Shown here in pieces: positions 1 through 13,600 of a stretch of DNA of 64,000 bases; positions within the stretch are counted from its first letter, which is position 1, and every line of letters starts with the position of its first letter. This DNA comes from Mesorhabditis belari (lineage: Eukaryota; Nematoda; Chromadorea; Rhabditida; Rhabditidae): assembly GCA_958450365.1 (NCBI GenBank), contig CAUEEP010000741.1, positions 2,242,501 through 2,306,500 on the forward strand, given 5' to 3'. The notes beneath the pieces were generated by a model that was not told the origin of the DNA, searched no databases, and was given only the letters and a program-made list of their open reading frames with translations. The translations under genes and the position numbers were made by a program.

Positions 1-690
1 TCACCGAGTTTTATTCTAAATTCATTTTGCATTGATTTAAAAAACTCTGCCACGAATCTCTGGATATTCAAGACTGGGGATGACGCAAAAATTTCACGAT
101 CAATAAGAGGAAAGCCTCATTCAGACGAATAAACACTGATGATCAAGCGTTTTGTAATTCGACTCTCACTCCCGAAATGAACCAGTTGGTTCAAAATTCG
201 GGCGGATTTGAGCGGAATTGCGGTGATTCAAGGTTTTTTGTGCACCAGATCTGAGCGGATTTGGATGAACAGTCGACGACGAAAGAATGGGGCGGATCCG
301 CGCCTGAGAAATCAACTACCGGTTTTCGGCCACGCTTCCGCTCGTTTTTTTTTGAGTCATCTGACAGTGTCGAGATTTGTTCTGAGAATGACATGAGAAT
401 AAAAAAATGTACTTGTTTGTAGAAATTGAAAACTTTATTGAAAGAAAGTAAATGATAGCCAATAGAATTTGAAAACAATTTGGTTCAAAAATGCAAACAA
501 AAACGGAAATGACAACCACATTTGCTCCATTTAATATAAACCTTGGCATTTTTAATTTTTACTTGTTTTTTCGTTTTTTATTCATTTTTATTCAAAGGTA
601 TTATCCTTCAGCACAACCACAACTCACGTGACCCATCTAGTTAAATATTCCGCATCAGTTACGTCCCCGGGATCAATTCTGGACCCCGTT
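1..690. other. repeat-rich intergenic DNA, no gene recognised
   Basis: I see no exon chain or conserved protein here. The T-rich stretch near 560-600 (TTGTTTTTTCGTTTTTTATT) recurs near 2050-2075, on the far side of the element at 692-2027. Short open frames on both strands look random. Confidence 0.5.
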
Positions 691-691
691 T

Positions 692-2027
692 ATTAGGATT
701 GGCAAGTTATAAACGATCGTTGCTGCGGTAATGTGTTTTCTGAAAAAACCGGTTTTTAACTGTCAAAACATGTTTTGTTTGAGTTTCAAACCTATCATAA
801 AACTAAGAATGACTTTGCTAAATTGCAGAAAGAAATCTTTTTTATTTTAGAATTTTTCAGGCATTTTGTGTAGAGTCGAAAATTCGGGTTTCTAGCATTC
901 ATGAGCCCAATATATTTTTAAGTGATTGCCCGCTGCTTTAAGATCAAACAGTGCCATCGATTAATAGTTTCCCAAAATTTCAGAACAATCCAATCTTCGG
1001 AAGGTTGATTTTCTAAAAATAGGCTCAAAAATGCGCACTTTATTGCTAATTTAATCCATTTTCTGTCCCAATTTAAGCAAAATTTAAAAGGATGATCGTG
1101 TAAAAAAAGAAAAGTGGTCCGATCAGTTGAAGTTGTTCTGAAATGTTGAAGTATGTAATCGATGAAGCGTTTTGTTTTCAGAAGTTTTGATGGTGCATAA
1201 TCACTCAAAAATATAATCTCAGGATTAAACAATGGTGTTTTGGCAGCAATGTGCAGCGTGGGACTCAGCTCCACCACCAGTGCGCGTGTGAAAGAGGATG
1301 GTCCGAGGCATTTGCTCTGTTGAGGTGGGTATTCCAGAGTTGACAAAGTTAAAGCCAAACCAAAGCCAAGCCAAAAGCCAAGCCAAAGCCAAGCCAAAGC
1401 CAAGTAAAGCCAAGCCAAAGACAAGCCCAAAAACTATTGAAAGGCCCCAAAGCTCAAGAAACTGAAGCCAAAGCCAAGCCAAAGCCAAGCCAGACCCAAG
1501 CCAAAGCCAAGCCAAAGCCAAGCCAAAGCCAAGCCAAAGCCAAAAGACAAAGCCAAGACCAAAAGCCAAAATGGCCAAAAGCCAAGCCAAAGCCAAACCA
1601 AATAGCCCAGCCAAAGCCAAGATCTTAGACCAATGGTGGTGTTGAAGTTTCAGGCGAAACAATTGAAGCAGCCTTGAGCTTTTGGCTTTTGTTTGAATTG
1701 TTGCAGAAATTTTAGGAAGCTATGTAATCGATGAAGCGTTCTAATTTTAAAAAGTATGCAATCACTCAAAAATATACTAGCCAATGAATGCTAGAAACCG
1801 GGATTTTCAACTCTTTTGTTAAAATGCCTGAAAAAGTTAGAACTAGTAATATAAAACATCAAATAAAACATCAAAGAAATTCAAAAAAGTCATTTTGTAG
1901 ATTAAGGATAGGGCTTTTGAATCAAGCAAATAGTTTTTTGATTGGATATTAATCATTAATCAAGCAAACCGTTTTTTCAGAAAACACATTACCAAAAAAC
2001 GATCGTTTATAACTTGCCAACCTAATA
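692..2027. mobile_element. 1.3 kb element with inverted ends (mariner/Tc1-like MITE)
   Basis: The left end begins TTAGGATTGGCAAGTTATAA (693) and the right end is its near-perfect reverse complement, TTATAACTTGCCAACCTAAT (ending about 2026). Inverted similarity continues inward: GGGTTTCTAGCATTCATGAG near 885 matches the reverse of the sequence around 1783-1800. No transposase survives; the middle is an 11-bp minisatellite. TA-type ends suggest the Tc1/mariner superfamily, but that is inference from the ends only. Confidence 0.65.
1350..1622. repeat. 11-bp minisatellite (CCAAAGCCAAG)
   Basis: An imperfect array of CCAAAGCCAAG lies inside the element at 692-2027. It produces long Lys/Ala/Pro/Gln or Leu/Ala/Trp open frames on the two strands; these are repeat artefacts, not genes. 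Confidence 0.9.
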
Positions 2028-4620
2028 ATAGAGCCATTTTTTTATTTTTAGTTGTTTTTTCGTTTTTTATTCATTTATAATTCAATTAACTTTACTTTAT
2101 TAACTTATTTTAAAGTAATGACAAGAGGTAAAAAGCTCTCGGACTTCGAGAAACTTCGAGAAAGGACAGATCGAAGCATATAAACAGCAAAGAGTAATCG
2201 GGAAATTGCTCGACTTCTGGATTGACTTTTGCAGAAAAAGCGTCACAACGGTTAGCAACTTTGAAATCAAAAATGTACGCAAAAGTTTAGTACAAAGATT
2301 TTCTATTAGTCAAAGCTGAATTTCATGGATTTCTCTTAAAGTCTCTTAGTTTTAAAACTGCTTTAAAATTGTTGAAGCAGTGTAGTTGAAGGTTGACAAA
2401 AACTGTTCGCAAAGCTATTATTGCTTACAGTAGGCGGAAATCCAAAGAAAGGGTACAAGTGTTTTCAGAATTTTTATGGGTAAAAATTGGCTATCATTGG
2501 CCATTATCATTGGCTATCATTGGCTATTATCATTGGCTTTAAGCTAGTAATGTTTAACATCCTTTGAATGCTAAACATTACTAATTTCAGAACATTTTCT
2601 CCATTCAATTTGTTTTCTTTTTATATATTTTTGTCATTGACATTCAACATTGACCATTTGACCAAGTTGAATCGAGACAATCGGGTAGTATTTTGAGTGA
2701 GTGGACAGTCAAGTGTTGGACAAATAAATGTCAAAAAAAATGTCAAAAAAACAGATCGGGTCAAAAACAGATCGGTTGTAAATTTTGCGATTTGAAAGTG
2801 TCAGTCTTATTGTTAGACTAGTGCATAGATGACTCAACAAGATACATAAAACTTAAAAAGAAAGACAAACTAAAAATTTATTAGAAATGTTTTAAGTTTT
2901 ATAAGTTTTAACTTCCGAATCAAAAATCAAAATGCCGTGGAATCTACTGGAATCTACTGGATAAAGAAAGACAATGTGTCTCCAGTTTTCAATGCTCTCG
3001 ACGGAAACATTCTTCATGCGGCTTCCCTGTCAACTTCAGCTACAAATAAAGATCAAGCTGATAAGTCGGATGAGGGTAAGCAATTTGAAGATTTGTCCAA
3101 TTGTATGTGTCCAACAGACCACCCAAGCTTTGTCGAATTGTCCAATTTTAGTTGGAGAATTTGGTTTGAACTATCAGGTTGGCCGGAAAGTCTTTTCTGC
3201 TTTTTTAAAAGCTTACTTTTGAAATGAATCGATCTATGGTTTATTTTATCAAAAAATCCTATTATTTCATTTCAAAAAGACGGATAAGACTTTCCAGCAA
3301 TATCGAAATTTGGCCTATTGATAAGTGTGTTTCCTTTTTAGCATTAAACTTGTACAGAAAGAGCTCTAAACCTAGTGACTGGCCCCCATAAATATCAGGT
3401 TGTCCGGAAAGTCTTGTTCGCTTTAAAGCTTACTTTTTAAAATAAATAATAAACCAATCGATCTATGATTTGTTTTATCAGAAAGTTCAATTATTTATTT
3501 GCAAATTCCCTTAGAAGAAATTCTGAAAAGATCGCGTTATTTCATAAATTCAAATTCAAATTTGAAATTGAATTCACTTTTAACTTACATCAATCATGTA
3601 GTTGTCCCAGGCAGCTTTAACAAGAAAAGCGTCGCCTAAAATTGTTAAATCAAAGAGTATCAAGTACTGATATTGGCCGGAAAGTCTTGTCCACTCTGTC
3701 CGTCTTGTCAGATTGGCCAGAAAGTCCTGTCCGCTTGTTTAAAGCTAACTTTTTGAAATGAGAAATGAACCAATCGATCTATGATTTGTTTTATCAGAAA
3801 GTTCAATTATTTATTTGCAAATTCCCTTAGAAGAAATTCTGAAAAGATCGCGTTAGTTTGTTTTTTTAAAGATGTGAAGTCGAGCAGTTAAAAACGATGA
3901 AACTCAGCACTTTTTGTCGCAGAAATCTTTTTTTTGTTTCAAAAGATAAAAGATAGAGAATGAAAAGTTAAGCAGATAGACAAATTTTCATAAAACTTCA
4001 CTAAGCCATTTTCATTCTATGTTCATTGTAAAGATTTTTGAGAAAAACAAGAATTCCTGTCGAGATTTGACTCAAATTGACTCAAATTGATTCAAATTTG
4101 ACTCAAATTTGACTCAAATTGACTCAAATTTGACTCAAATTTGCCTAAAAATGAGCTAAATGAAATGGTTAATCATTCTTATTTAAAGAAAATCACACGT
4201 TGATCGGTTAATTATTCAAATCATTATTCATTTATTCATTCATTTATACGAAAATTCATTTATACTTTCCAGCCAAACCAATATCTATAATAGCTATTGG
4301 ATCTACAAGTAGAAGTCATAATTGACAAACTGTATTGTATTGTATTGCATATTGTAGTATTGGATTGTATTGTAAATTGCAAATTTTGACAAACTCTCCT
4401 TTCAGCGTTGAACCATGTAACACTGACTCCTGAAAGCTTTTCACCTTCTCCCAATTCACAACAATTTTCTGAAAGGTGAAAGCAGTTATCAGAGCTTTCG
4501 GTTTCGCTGATAAATTTACGAGTGCCACTGGCCACGCTGGATATAAAGCGAATTCCTGAAGTTCTTATCAAAATTTAGAAGTATTTTTATTTGACCACAT
4601 GTACAGAAATTATTTTTGAA
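2028..4620. other. repeat-derived DNA upstream of the alpha-mannosidase gene
   Basis: Contains three copies of a unit starting GGTTGGCCGGAAAGTC or a variant (about 3177, 3398 and 3714). The last two are direct repeats of about 140 bp, and the first is paired with an inverted end near 3280. Also present: short arrays of TTGGCTATCA (2490-2540) and GACTCAAATT (4066-4143). No convincing coding exon. A minus-strand open stretch at 4316-4528 has coding-like composition but no recognisable family. Confidence 0.5.
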
Positions 4621-4628
4621 CTTTTTTA

Positions 4629-4636
4629 GAGGTCAC
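4629..4636 (+). promoter_or_regulatory. probable spliced-leader acceptor for the mannosidase mRNA
   Basis: CTTTTTTAG ends at 4630, only six bases before the start codon at 4637. A strong TTTTAG acceptor with no upstream exon, placed immediately before an ATG, is the usual look of a nematode trans-splice site. Inferred from sequence; no transcript seen. Confidence 0.5.
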
Positions 4637-7600
4637 ATGAGGAGGCTCGGGTTATTAGCGGTTTGTTTGGCGTTGGCGAGATGTTGCTCTTGGGATGTAA
4701 GGAATTTTGAAAGTTAAACTTTGCTATTAAACGTTTGAAACTTTAGAAAATCCAAGTTGTATTGGAAACCGTATTGGAACCGTATTGGAACTGTATTAGA
4801 TCAAAATAGGAACCGTATTGAAACTGTATTGGAGCTGTATTAGATCAAAATAGGAATCGTATTGGAACCGTATTGGAACCGTATTGGAACTGTATTAGAT
4901 CAAGTTTTACAAAGTTTTACAGTTTTCTTTCAAGAATCAAAGTTTTATTTGATGAATAGTTTGATTTTAATGAGTAAAAGTTACTTGTCAGAGCTAATTT
5001 TCATTTACTTTATCGTTATTTGGTGTAATAGACAAGTTAAGAATCTGTAAACAGATCAATTTTAACAATAGACAGTTCTAGGGTGATCGATTTTAACAAA
5101 AAAAACTTTAGAATTGTAACCCAGTATCCACTGATCCGAATGTTTTGAATGTTCACTTGATTTGCCACAGTCACGACGATTTGGGATGGCTGATCACCGT
5201 TGATCAGTACTATGAGAGAGGTGTGACTGCTGAAATTCTCTAAGCTTGTTTTTTCAGAAGTTCAATACATCTACGACACAGTGTTGCAAGAGTTGGAAAA
5301 AGACTCAACAAGGAGGTAAGCTTACAAGCTACAGCCTTCAATTGGAATTGGAATTAAATTGAAATTGGAATTAACTTGGGATTGGAATTAAATTGGAATT
5401 GGAATTGGATTTGAAATTGGATTTAAATTGGAATTGGGAATTAAGGAATCGCGAAATTTGAAAAGAATTTGAAAATCTAGATTCTCTTTTGCTGAAACTG
5501 GTTTCTTCATGCGATGGGTGGAGAGTCGAAACTCGAGTATTCTAGCAAGATGGCAGAAATTGGTGGCAGCAGGTGGGTGAATGCTGTTTGATAGAGTAAA
5601 TAAAAAACAACTAACTGTTTACTGTTTACTGTTTCAACTGTTTCGTTATTGCTCTGTTTCAACTAAATTCCCGGCCACTACGAATCGTTCTAAGATTCTA
5701 TTTATGGTTACAATTGCCGAAAAACATGAACATATTCAAGAAGTAGTCATAAAAGATTGAAATTAAATCAAAGAAATGGTTCTTTTCTTGGGGAAATTTC
5801 TAGCCACCTACGAAAATCGTGAAATCTCACCATTCGGCCGGGAATTCCCTGCACTTTGAATAATTATCAGAACTTTTAGGAAACAGTTGCCTTTGTCCAA
5901 TAATGTTTTTCCTCAAAGCAAATAACTCAGAATATACTAGCAAAAAAGAGCTATTTGATTTGAGGCATCGAGAACTGAGTTAGACTCAATAACTTGAGTT
6001 TCCATAATTCTGCCGCACTCTGTACAGTTAGTGTGGCGGGTGAGCTCTAAACTGGTCAAATACAATAAGCTTAAAAGTCATCGAAACATTAAACATCTCA
6101 ATTTCTAAGTATTTAACCAGTTATGCAACTTTAAAAGTGACAAAATGGCTCACTTTTCACTTCTAGGACAAGCCGAGGCGATCGGTGGAGGATGGGTGCA
6201 AAATGATGAGGCCACCGCTCACTATGTTGACATTATTGATCAAATGACATTGGGGTAACGAAGAAAAATTGGCCTAAAACTCTAGAAAAACTCGTAAAAA
6301 CCTTTATTTTAGTTATGAACACCTGAAAAGCCTCTTCGGAGAGTGCGGCGCCCCACAAGCAGCCTGGCAAATTGACCCGTTCGGGCACAGCCGCGAGTTC
6401 GCCAATCTTGCAGCTCAGGTAACTCACTCATAAGGCAAAATTTGATTTGTATTTGATTTGATTTGATTTGCTTTGATTTGTAGACTGAAATCTATTAAAA
6501 AATTATCAAATTTCTTGTAGATGGGCATGACTTCATTGTGGTTTGCCAGAATTCATTACTTGGACCGAACCCAGCGTCGCATTCAGAAGAATCTCGAGTT
6601 CAACTGGGTCGGAAACGATGAACAGAGTATGGGAATTTCTTTTTGATTTCTGAATTAAGCCATTAAGCCAGCCATTAAGCCAGCCAATAAGCCAGCCAAT
6701 AAGCCAGCCAGCCAGCCAGCCATTAAGCCAGCCATTAAGCCAGCCATTAAGCCAGCCAATAAGCCAGCCAATAAGCCAGCCATTAAGCCAGCCATTAAGC
6801 CAGCCATTAATCCAGCCAGCCAGCCATTAAGCCAGCCATTAAGCCAGCCATTAAGCCAGCCAATTTAATATAAAAGTCAAAAATTTGCTTACAAAAAGCT
6901 TTAGAAAAATCGATTTTCACGGGAAGCTTCTATTCTCATTATGGCCCACCAGACAATTTTTGCTTTGACTCTGGATGTAATGATGAGGAAATCAATGTAA
7001 TTTTTGCTACAAAACACTCAGTCATCTAGACTGAATGTCTTTACTTTCACGTGAAGAGTTTAAGAGTTATTTTACTGTACTGATTAAAAATCAGATAATC
7101 CAACTTAGGATGGAAACGTTGACCGACGATCTCGACAATTTGCGGATGAAGTGAAAGCACAGGTAACTTTTGTGCACAATTTACGAAAATTAATGACTAA
7201 TTGGAATACTGTAGGGTTCAGTCTTTTATCTAACTTCAATAAATCTAAATCTAATAAATCTATATAAAAGAGTAGTGTCTGTCTGTCTGTACGGGGATTT
7301 TCTCAGTCGTGTTTTGACCAATAAAGCTAAAACTTCTTTAGAAAATCTTAGAATATCTTGTAGTTGTGCCACTTAGAGAAAATTTAAAAAAAATCAAGGT
7401 TGGGGGAAACATTCGGGAGTCGAACCCGGACCGTGTGGGCCGTAGACAAGCGCGCTCCCGACTCTGCGCGCTCCCGACTCTTCCACGACGACAGAAACTA
7501 GCTTAGCATGAAAAACCCGGCGTTTTTTTTTGCCTGGTCGGAATATAAAGTAGGCAATCAGCTTGACTGGTCAGATGGCAAGCTTGACTAACCATACGAT

Positions 7601-10600
7601 TGCCTGGTTTAAATTGAAGAGGTGACAGACCATCCAAACTTGAGCACTGACAACGAATACTATAAATTATTTGTCCCAACGCAGTGCAATAATGTAGAAA
7701 CTGTACTTTCAATAAGTATTATAAATATGGAAAATATTCTAATAGAAGCTCCCCGATTGTCCACGTTTTAGTGGGCAGAAAGTCGCAAAACGTCATTTTT
7801 AACTTAAAAAGGCATCAAGTCTTCGCAGAGTTGGTCAATTTTTGTTTTTTTGGTATCAAAATGATCTTTGTACACGTCCACACAAAAGTTATCGGTTTCG
7901 AGGGCGCAATCTTTCGACCACGCTGAAAACGAGCCGCCGAAAGTTAGTCGCGGCGAGCGAGTTGATTGAAAAAGTGCGATTTTTCGATAAAACGCGATTT
8001 TAAAAAATCGAGTCAGACGGATTTCGATAATTTCTTCACCATTCGATTCAGCACAATTTTCTGCGTCGAATGGATACTTAACGTGAAATTCTGATAGAGA
8101 ACGTTTTTTTGCCTTATTTCGCGCGGATGTGCCCCTCCCCCTCTCTGTAGGAGCGTCACGTAGCGTAGTTTAAGTTTACTCTCAAACAAACGCTCATATC
8201 TCGACACTAGTGCGTTTATTTCTGCGCACTTTGGTATCAAATTAAAGTAGAGAGGATGGGTGATTTTTTGAGATATAACACATATTTTTAGCATTAACCA
8301 GGGCTTAGAAAAAAAGATGGAAAAAAGATGAAAAATCGGCTTTTTGTTGTGTCAAAAAGGCAAAAGAAAAGTGGCAAAAAAAGCCGATTTTTCATTATTT
8401 TTTTCTAAGCGCTGTTTAATGCTAAAAATATATGTGTTATATCTCAAAAAATCACCCATCCTCTCTACTTTAATTTGATACCAAAGTCCGCAGAAATAAA
8501 CGTACTAGTATCGAGATATGACCGTTTATTTGAGAGTAAACTATGGCCACGCGACGCTCCGATAGGGGGCTTCTATTAGAGTATTTGCTAGAAAGATATT
8601 ACTGTCATTAGAGTTTCTATTTTTTTATGTTCATCTAGGCTTCTCACTATCGAACGAACAACGTCTTGTTGACGATGGGCAACGATTTCAACTATCAACA
8701 AGCCAACAAGTGGTACCGAAATCTCGACAAGCTCGTTGCATACATCAATGCTAATGTGATTTTAAAACAATCTAGTACAAGTACAGCCATTAGCAAGTAC
8801 CTAGTTTCAGCCAAGCTTTGGAATGAACGTCCAGTACTCGACTCCAGCCTGTTACGCGAATGCTCTCCAAGCAACACCGACCATTTGGGGATCAAAACAA
8901 GACGATTTCTTTCCGTATGTAAATTTGAACCTTTAAAATTGCATGCCAGCCAGCCAGCCAGCCTTTTTCACCTATTTTTTAGATATGCTTCTGGTGATCA
9001 CAGCTTCTGGACTGGGTATTTCACCTCAAGACCGGCTTTCAAGGGAATGATTCGTCAAGCTAGTTCGTATCTCAATGTAAGTATACAAAAAAAGTAATAA
9101 TTCAATTAATTAGTTCAGTGAGAATACTAGATAATAAAGTAAAGAAATGAATGGAAAAGAAGCTAGCAAAAAAAATGCGTTGACAAACCATTTACATAGT
9201 TTGTTATAGTTGGGCAAACAACTGACCGCTCACTTTAATTTGAACGACGATGCCGCTTTGGAAACAGCAAAGAGAGCCAGCGGACTTGTACAACATCATG
9301 ATGGAGTCAGGTAAACAAAAATTCATTCGTTAAATACGCAGGACTGAGTCATCAGTTATCAATACCAGATTTTTAGTGGAACAGCCAAGCAAGTGGTCAC
9401 TTACGACTACCAACAGCGCTTGGACAAGGGAGTGAGACAGCTTGAGGTGGGCTAAGCTTATGAATTTATTATATTATATATTATACCAGCCGGAAAACCC
9501 TCTTAACGGCGGGTTTTTCTGGATGTTTTGGGCAAGAAGCAAAGAGTCTTTGCTTGGATCTACTTGACATAAATAAGGCTCAGATTTATTGAAAGTTCAA
9601 CTAGAACGTGGTAAGAGCAATGCATTAAGTTGGCTGCGGTGAAAACAATGACTGCAGGCAGGGTCGAACCCGTAGCTTCGGATTTGGGGACAGACGCTCT
9701 GGCAATCCGCCATGAGGGTACATTGAATTCGATACTTTCCCGCGCCCTTTCCTCTCAAGGGCTGTCTGTGCTGCCCTTGAGGATCCTGAGAGGCCCGACT
9801 ATCTAAGACCAGCCGGGAAACTGTTTTTCCGGATTTTTTGGGCAAGAACGGCTTTTGTCCCCATGGCGCAGTGGATAACGCGCCGGTCTATCGCCCATAC
9901 GATCCGGGTTCGACCCCCGTATACGACTCCAATTTTGCTTTTTAAAAAATCCAAAAGCACGTTGCGCAACTACATTGAATTCCCTATTCAACGGCGCAAA
10001 ATTCATTGCAAACGGTCCTCTGGGAGCTGAGGAGTAGCGCTCACAGACAGACGGGCAGGCAGACGGACAGATAGACGGGCAGACAGAGGGACAGACAGAC
10101 GTCTTAGTTCCTTTTAATATAGTAGATTATAATTTCTATTATATTATATTATAATAATGGTACTTTACCGTTATACCTCCCCATTTTGTGGCGTTTTTTG
10201 GCGACATATTGAGCCGAAGAGTTAGTAGTAATGTCCTGAATTAAGACAAGTAGAAAAATCCACAATAAGCGCTAACCTTGAGCTTTGCATCATAGGATTC
10301 CTGCAAAGAACTTGCCATTTTTTCATTGTAATATTGAGTCAAATGAGTTCCAGATTTCAATAGGATATAGAGGTAGAACATACCGTAAATCCTGTAATAG
10401 TACCCCAGCCCCATAATGACGGTGCGGAGTGTTGCGTAGTCGAGCTTTGAACGAGTTTTTCTCGACACTGGTTTATGCTATAATGCGCGCTTAGGTATCA
10501 AAAAATAGCCCTGAATTTCGGCTATTTTTTGATACCAAAGACGCATTTTTTTGAAAGTACGGGCGCTTTGAAAAGCAATGAAATACTAAAAAACTTTTGC

Positions 10601-13600
10601 GACTACGTGACTGTACGAGGGGGGTGGGGTACTATTACAGTATTTACGGTAAGCATTTCGCCCTCGAAATTTCTTCAATGCTTCGATCAATTGAGACACG
10701 TTTTAGCCTATTTTGTAGAGGAGATTTACGACTTTCAAATAGTTTATAACATTCATCGATTCTAGTTTATAACATCAGGTTTCTATCGTTGGAAATTTAT
10801 GAAAATGTCGAAATCTATGAAATTCGCATTTCTTATGCATGTACCTAATATAATAGAATCAACAGATTATAATTTAAAATGTTAGACGATGATCAACGAT
10901 GCTGTGAAGAAGTCCTCAACCGGAACCCCACCCACTTACACTTTGTGCCTTTTGAGCAACGAGACTGTTTGTGATGTCAGCCAGTGGGTTTAGGAAAAAA
11001 GAAATTGATAAACCAGCTAAGCAGGAAACAAATCTCAATACTCTGAGTGTTAGAAATTGTTAGAAATTTAACTGTTAGAAATTTTACAGTTACAAGAATA
11101 TTGAGAGCACAGGAAAACAAAATTTGCACTTCATATTATCAGCAACAACTTTAAACCAATTTTTCATTGATCAGCTACAAATTTTTAGAAAATCTGGAAG
11201 CTATGCCGTTACCGTATTCAATCCAATCGGCAGAACTGTGAGCTCGTTCGTTCGAGTTCCTTTCTATCACCCAATCGCCTCAGTCGCCGATGATACTGGA
11301 GCTGCCGTCAAAGTGCAAGTAAGTGCTTATTGCAAGTAAGATTTATTGGAAAATTTCAAGACCAATAAATTTACTTTTAGATTGTTCCAACGTTCTCGAT
11401 TCCTCCTTTATCCTCGGCCAACATTGCCCCTTATGAGCTCTACATTCCCGTCCAACTAGATCCAGCCGGTTTCAGGACTTATTTCGTTTCTGGAAGTGGA
11501 CTGTCTGGAAGGTGCAAGAATGGTTTTCTTTGAGCAGTAGAAATTTAGAAAACCGTAGCATTAAGCATTTTAAAGCTTGAGCCAAAGCTTATTTGAGCCA
11601 AAGCTTATTTGAGCCAAAGCTTATTTGAGCCAAAGCTTATTTGAGCCAAAGCTTATTTGAGCCAAAGCTTATTTGAGCCAAAGCTTATTTGAGCCAAAGC
11701 TTATTTGAGCCAAAGCTTATTTGAGCCAAAGCTTATTTGAGCCAAAGCTCATCGTTTTCTAGGCCACCAAAACAAAGCAACGCGGAACTTGCCTACCCGG
11801 AAAAAGTGATTCAACCAAGTGAAGCTGATACGGTTTCGATCGAAAACGATGTAAGCTCTAGTCTTAAATGATCTTAAATCCCAAAAGAATCCCAAAAGAA
11901 TCTTTTGTTTAGTATGTTTCTCTTCAATTCGACGCAAACGGCTACTTGTCTTCGGTTCAAAACAAGAAATCGGGAACTCGTCGCAATTTGAAGCAAGAGT
12001 TTCTCTATTATGAGGTAAAAGAAGATAATCTATGCAAATCTATGCAAAACTAGCATATTAAATCTAAATCAGTGCCTATTTAAAGCTTTTGTAAAATTTT
12101 AAAGAGTCTGTTTGTTGTTTAGAGCAGTGCCAACTCTGCTCAACCCTCTGGTGCCTACATTTTCCGGCCAGCTGCTCAAACGACGAAAACTTTGAGCACA
12201 TCAATTACTACTACCGTTGTCAAGGTTGGATTTGCAGTGTGACATTTACAAGTTCTGAACAAGCGCAGATCCAGTTATTGGCAAAGCTAGATTGCCATTG
12301 GCAAAGTTAGATTGGTCGTCTAACTTTGAGCCCAAATATCTTGGTGTTAGACTGTTCAATTTAGATATTCTTGGTTTCATTAGATGCGCCAAGTCTTTCT
12401 CTATCGAATGGTAAGAAAACTATTCCAATTGAACAGCCCAACACCAAGAAATTTGAGCTCAAAGTTCGATTGTCAATGGCAAAGGGGGCGGGGCGCGTAT
12501 AAAAGGTCGTACCATCTTGTAGCGACCCTGGTTTTATATCACTGCATAGCTGTGCTGTTAAACAATAAAAATATTTCATTTGAGATTCAATCTATCTAGC
12601 GATTCTCTTAGAAAGCTCTTTTTTTGAACTTTTTATTATTCCAAAAACATTCGTAAAGTCTCGTACAAATTTTTACTGGCGACACTTTTAGGGCGCCTCG
12701 GTGCAAGAGGTGAGGCAAAAGGTGACCGACTGGGCTTATCAGACGATTCGCCTCTACACTGGACAGCCACAAATTGAATTCGATTGGGTCATCGGACCGA
12801 TTCCGAAAGAAAACAGGCAAGAGAGTTTAGCAAAATATAAAGTAAACAAAAATCTTCAATTAAAAAAAAAACTAAGCCATTTTAATTACCGTATTCTCTC
12901 TAATAGTAGTGCACCCTAAGCTTCGCCTAAATTGCTCGAAATCTCGAAAAGCGCTTATCAGAACCTATCGATGTGGGGTCGGAAAATGTAGCTGACGATG
13001 AGATCTTGTGGGGGATTTGAGTGTTGAGCTTCTGTTAGAACTTTGAAAGCCGTAAAATAGTCACTAACTCGGCTCAGCGCGGTGCACTACTATTAGAGAA
13101 AATACGGTATTATTTGCCTTATTACTGGCTTGACTTGCATAAAGTCCCTGCTAGAACCTGGCTCACAGGTTTGATTGAAATATCTTTGGCTAGATACCGT
13201 ATTTTCTCTAATAGTAGTGCACCCTAAGCTTCGCCTAAATTGCTCGAAATCTTGAAAAGCGCTTATCAGAACCTATCGATGTGGGGTCGGAAAATGTAGC
13301 TGACGATGAGATCTTATGGGGGATTTGAGTGTTGAGCTTCTGTTAGAACTTTGAAAGCCGTAAAATAGTCACCAACTCGGCTCGGCGAGGTACACTATTA
13401 TTAGAGGGGTACTATTAGAGAAAATACGGTATTTAAGAAGTACAGTATCCCTTTAAACCTGGTTCAAGTTAAAACGAAAGCTGAAGTTATGATTTTTCCT
13501 ACTGTTTCGAAAAATTTTAAAGGATTTTAGGGATTTTGGAGGATTTTGAAGGATTTTGGAGGATTTTGGAGGATTTTGATAGATTTTTTAGTACAAGATG

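Noticed and set aside
918..1662. Leu/Ala/Trp-rich minus-strand and Lys/Ala/Pro-rich plus-strand frames
   Set aside because: They are translations of the CCAAAGCCAAG minisatellite.
2937..3227. Plus-strand open frame starting MESTGIYW, reminiscent of an IS110-type transposase start
   Set aside because: Similarity stops after a few residues, no further IS110 motifs, and bacterial insertion sequences are not expected here. Treated as chance.
4260..4571. Minus-strand open region with possible short introns just upstream of the mannosidase gene
   Set aside because: Coding-like composition but no recognisable family, no clear start and no partner exons. A divergent gene cannot be ruled out, but I cannot support it.
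9855..9930. Possible functional tRNA on the plus strand
   Set aside because: A and B boxes are good, but the acceptor stem does not pair convincingly and the sequence continues into a SINE body, so it is scored as a SINE head.
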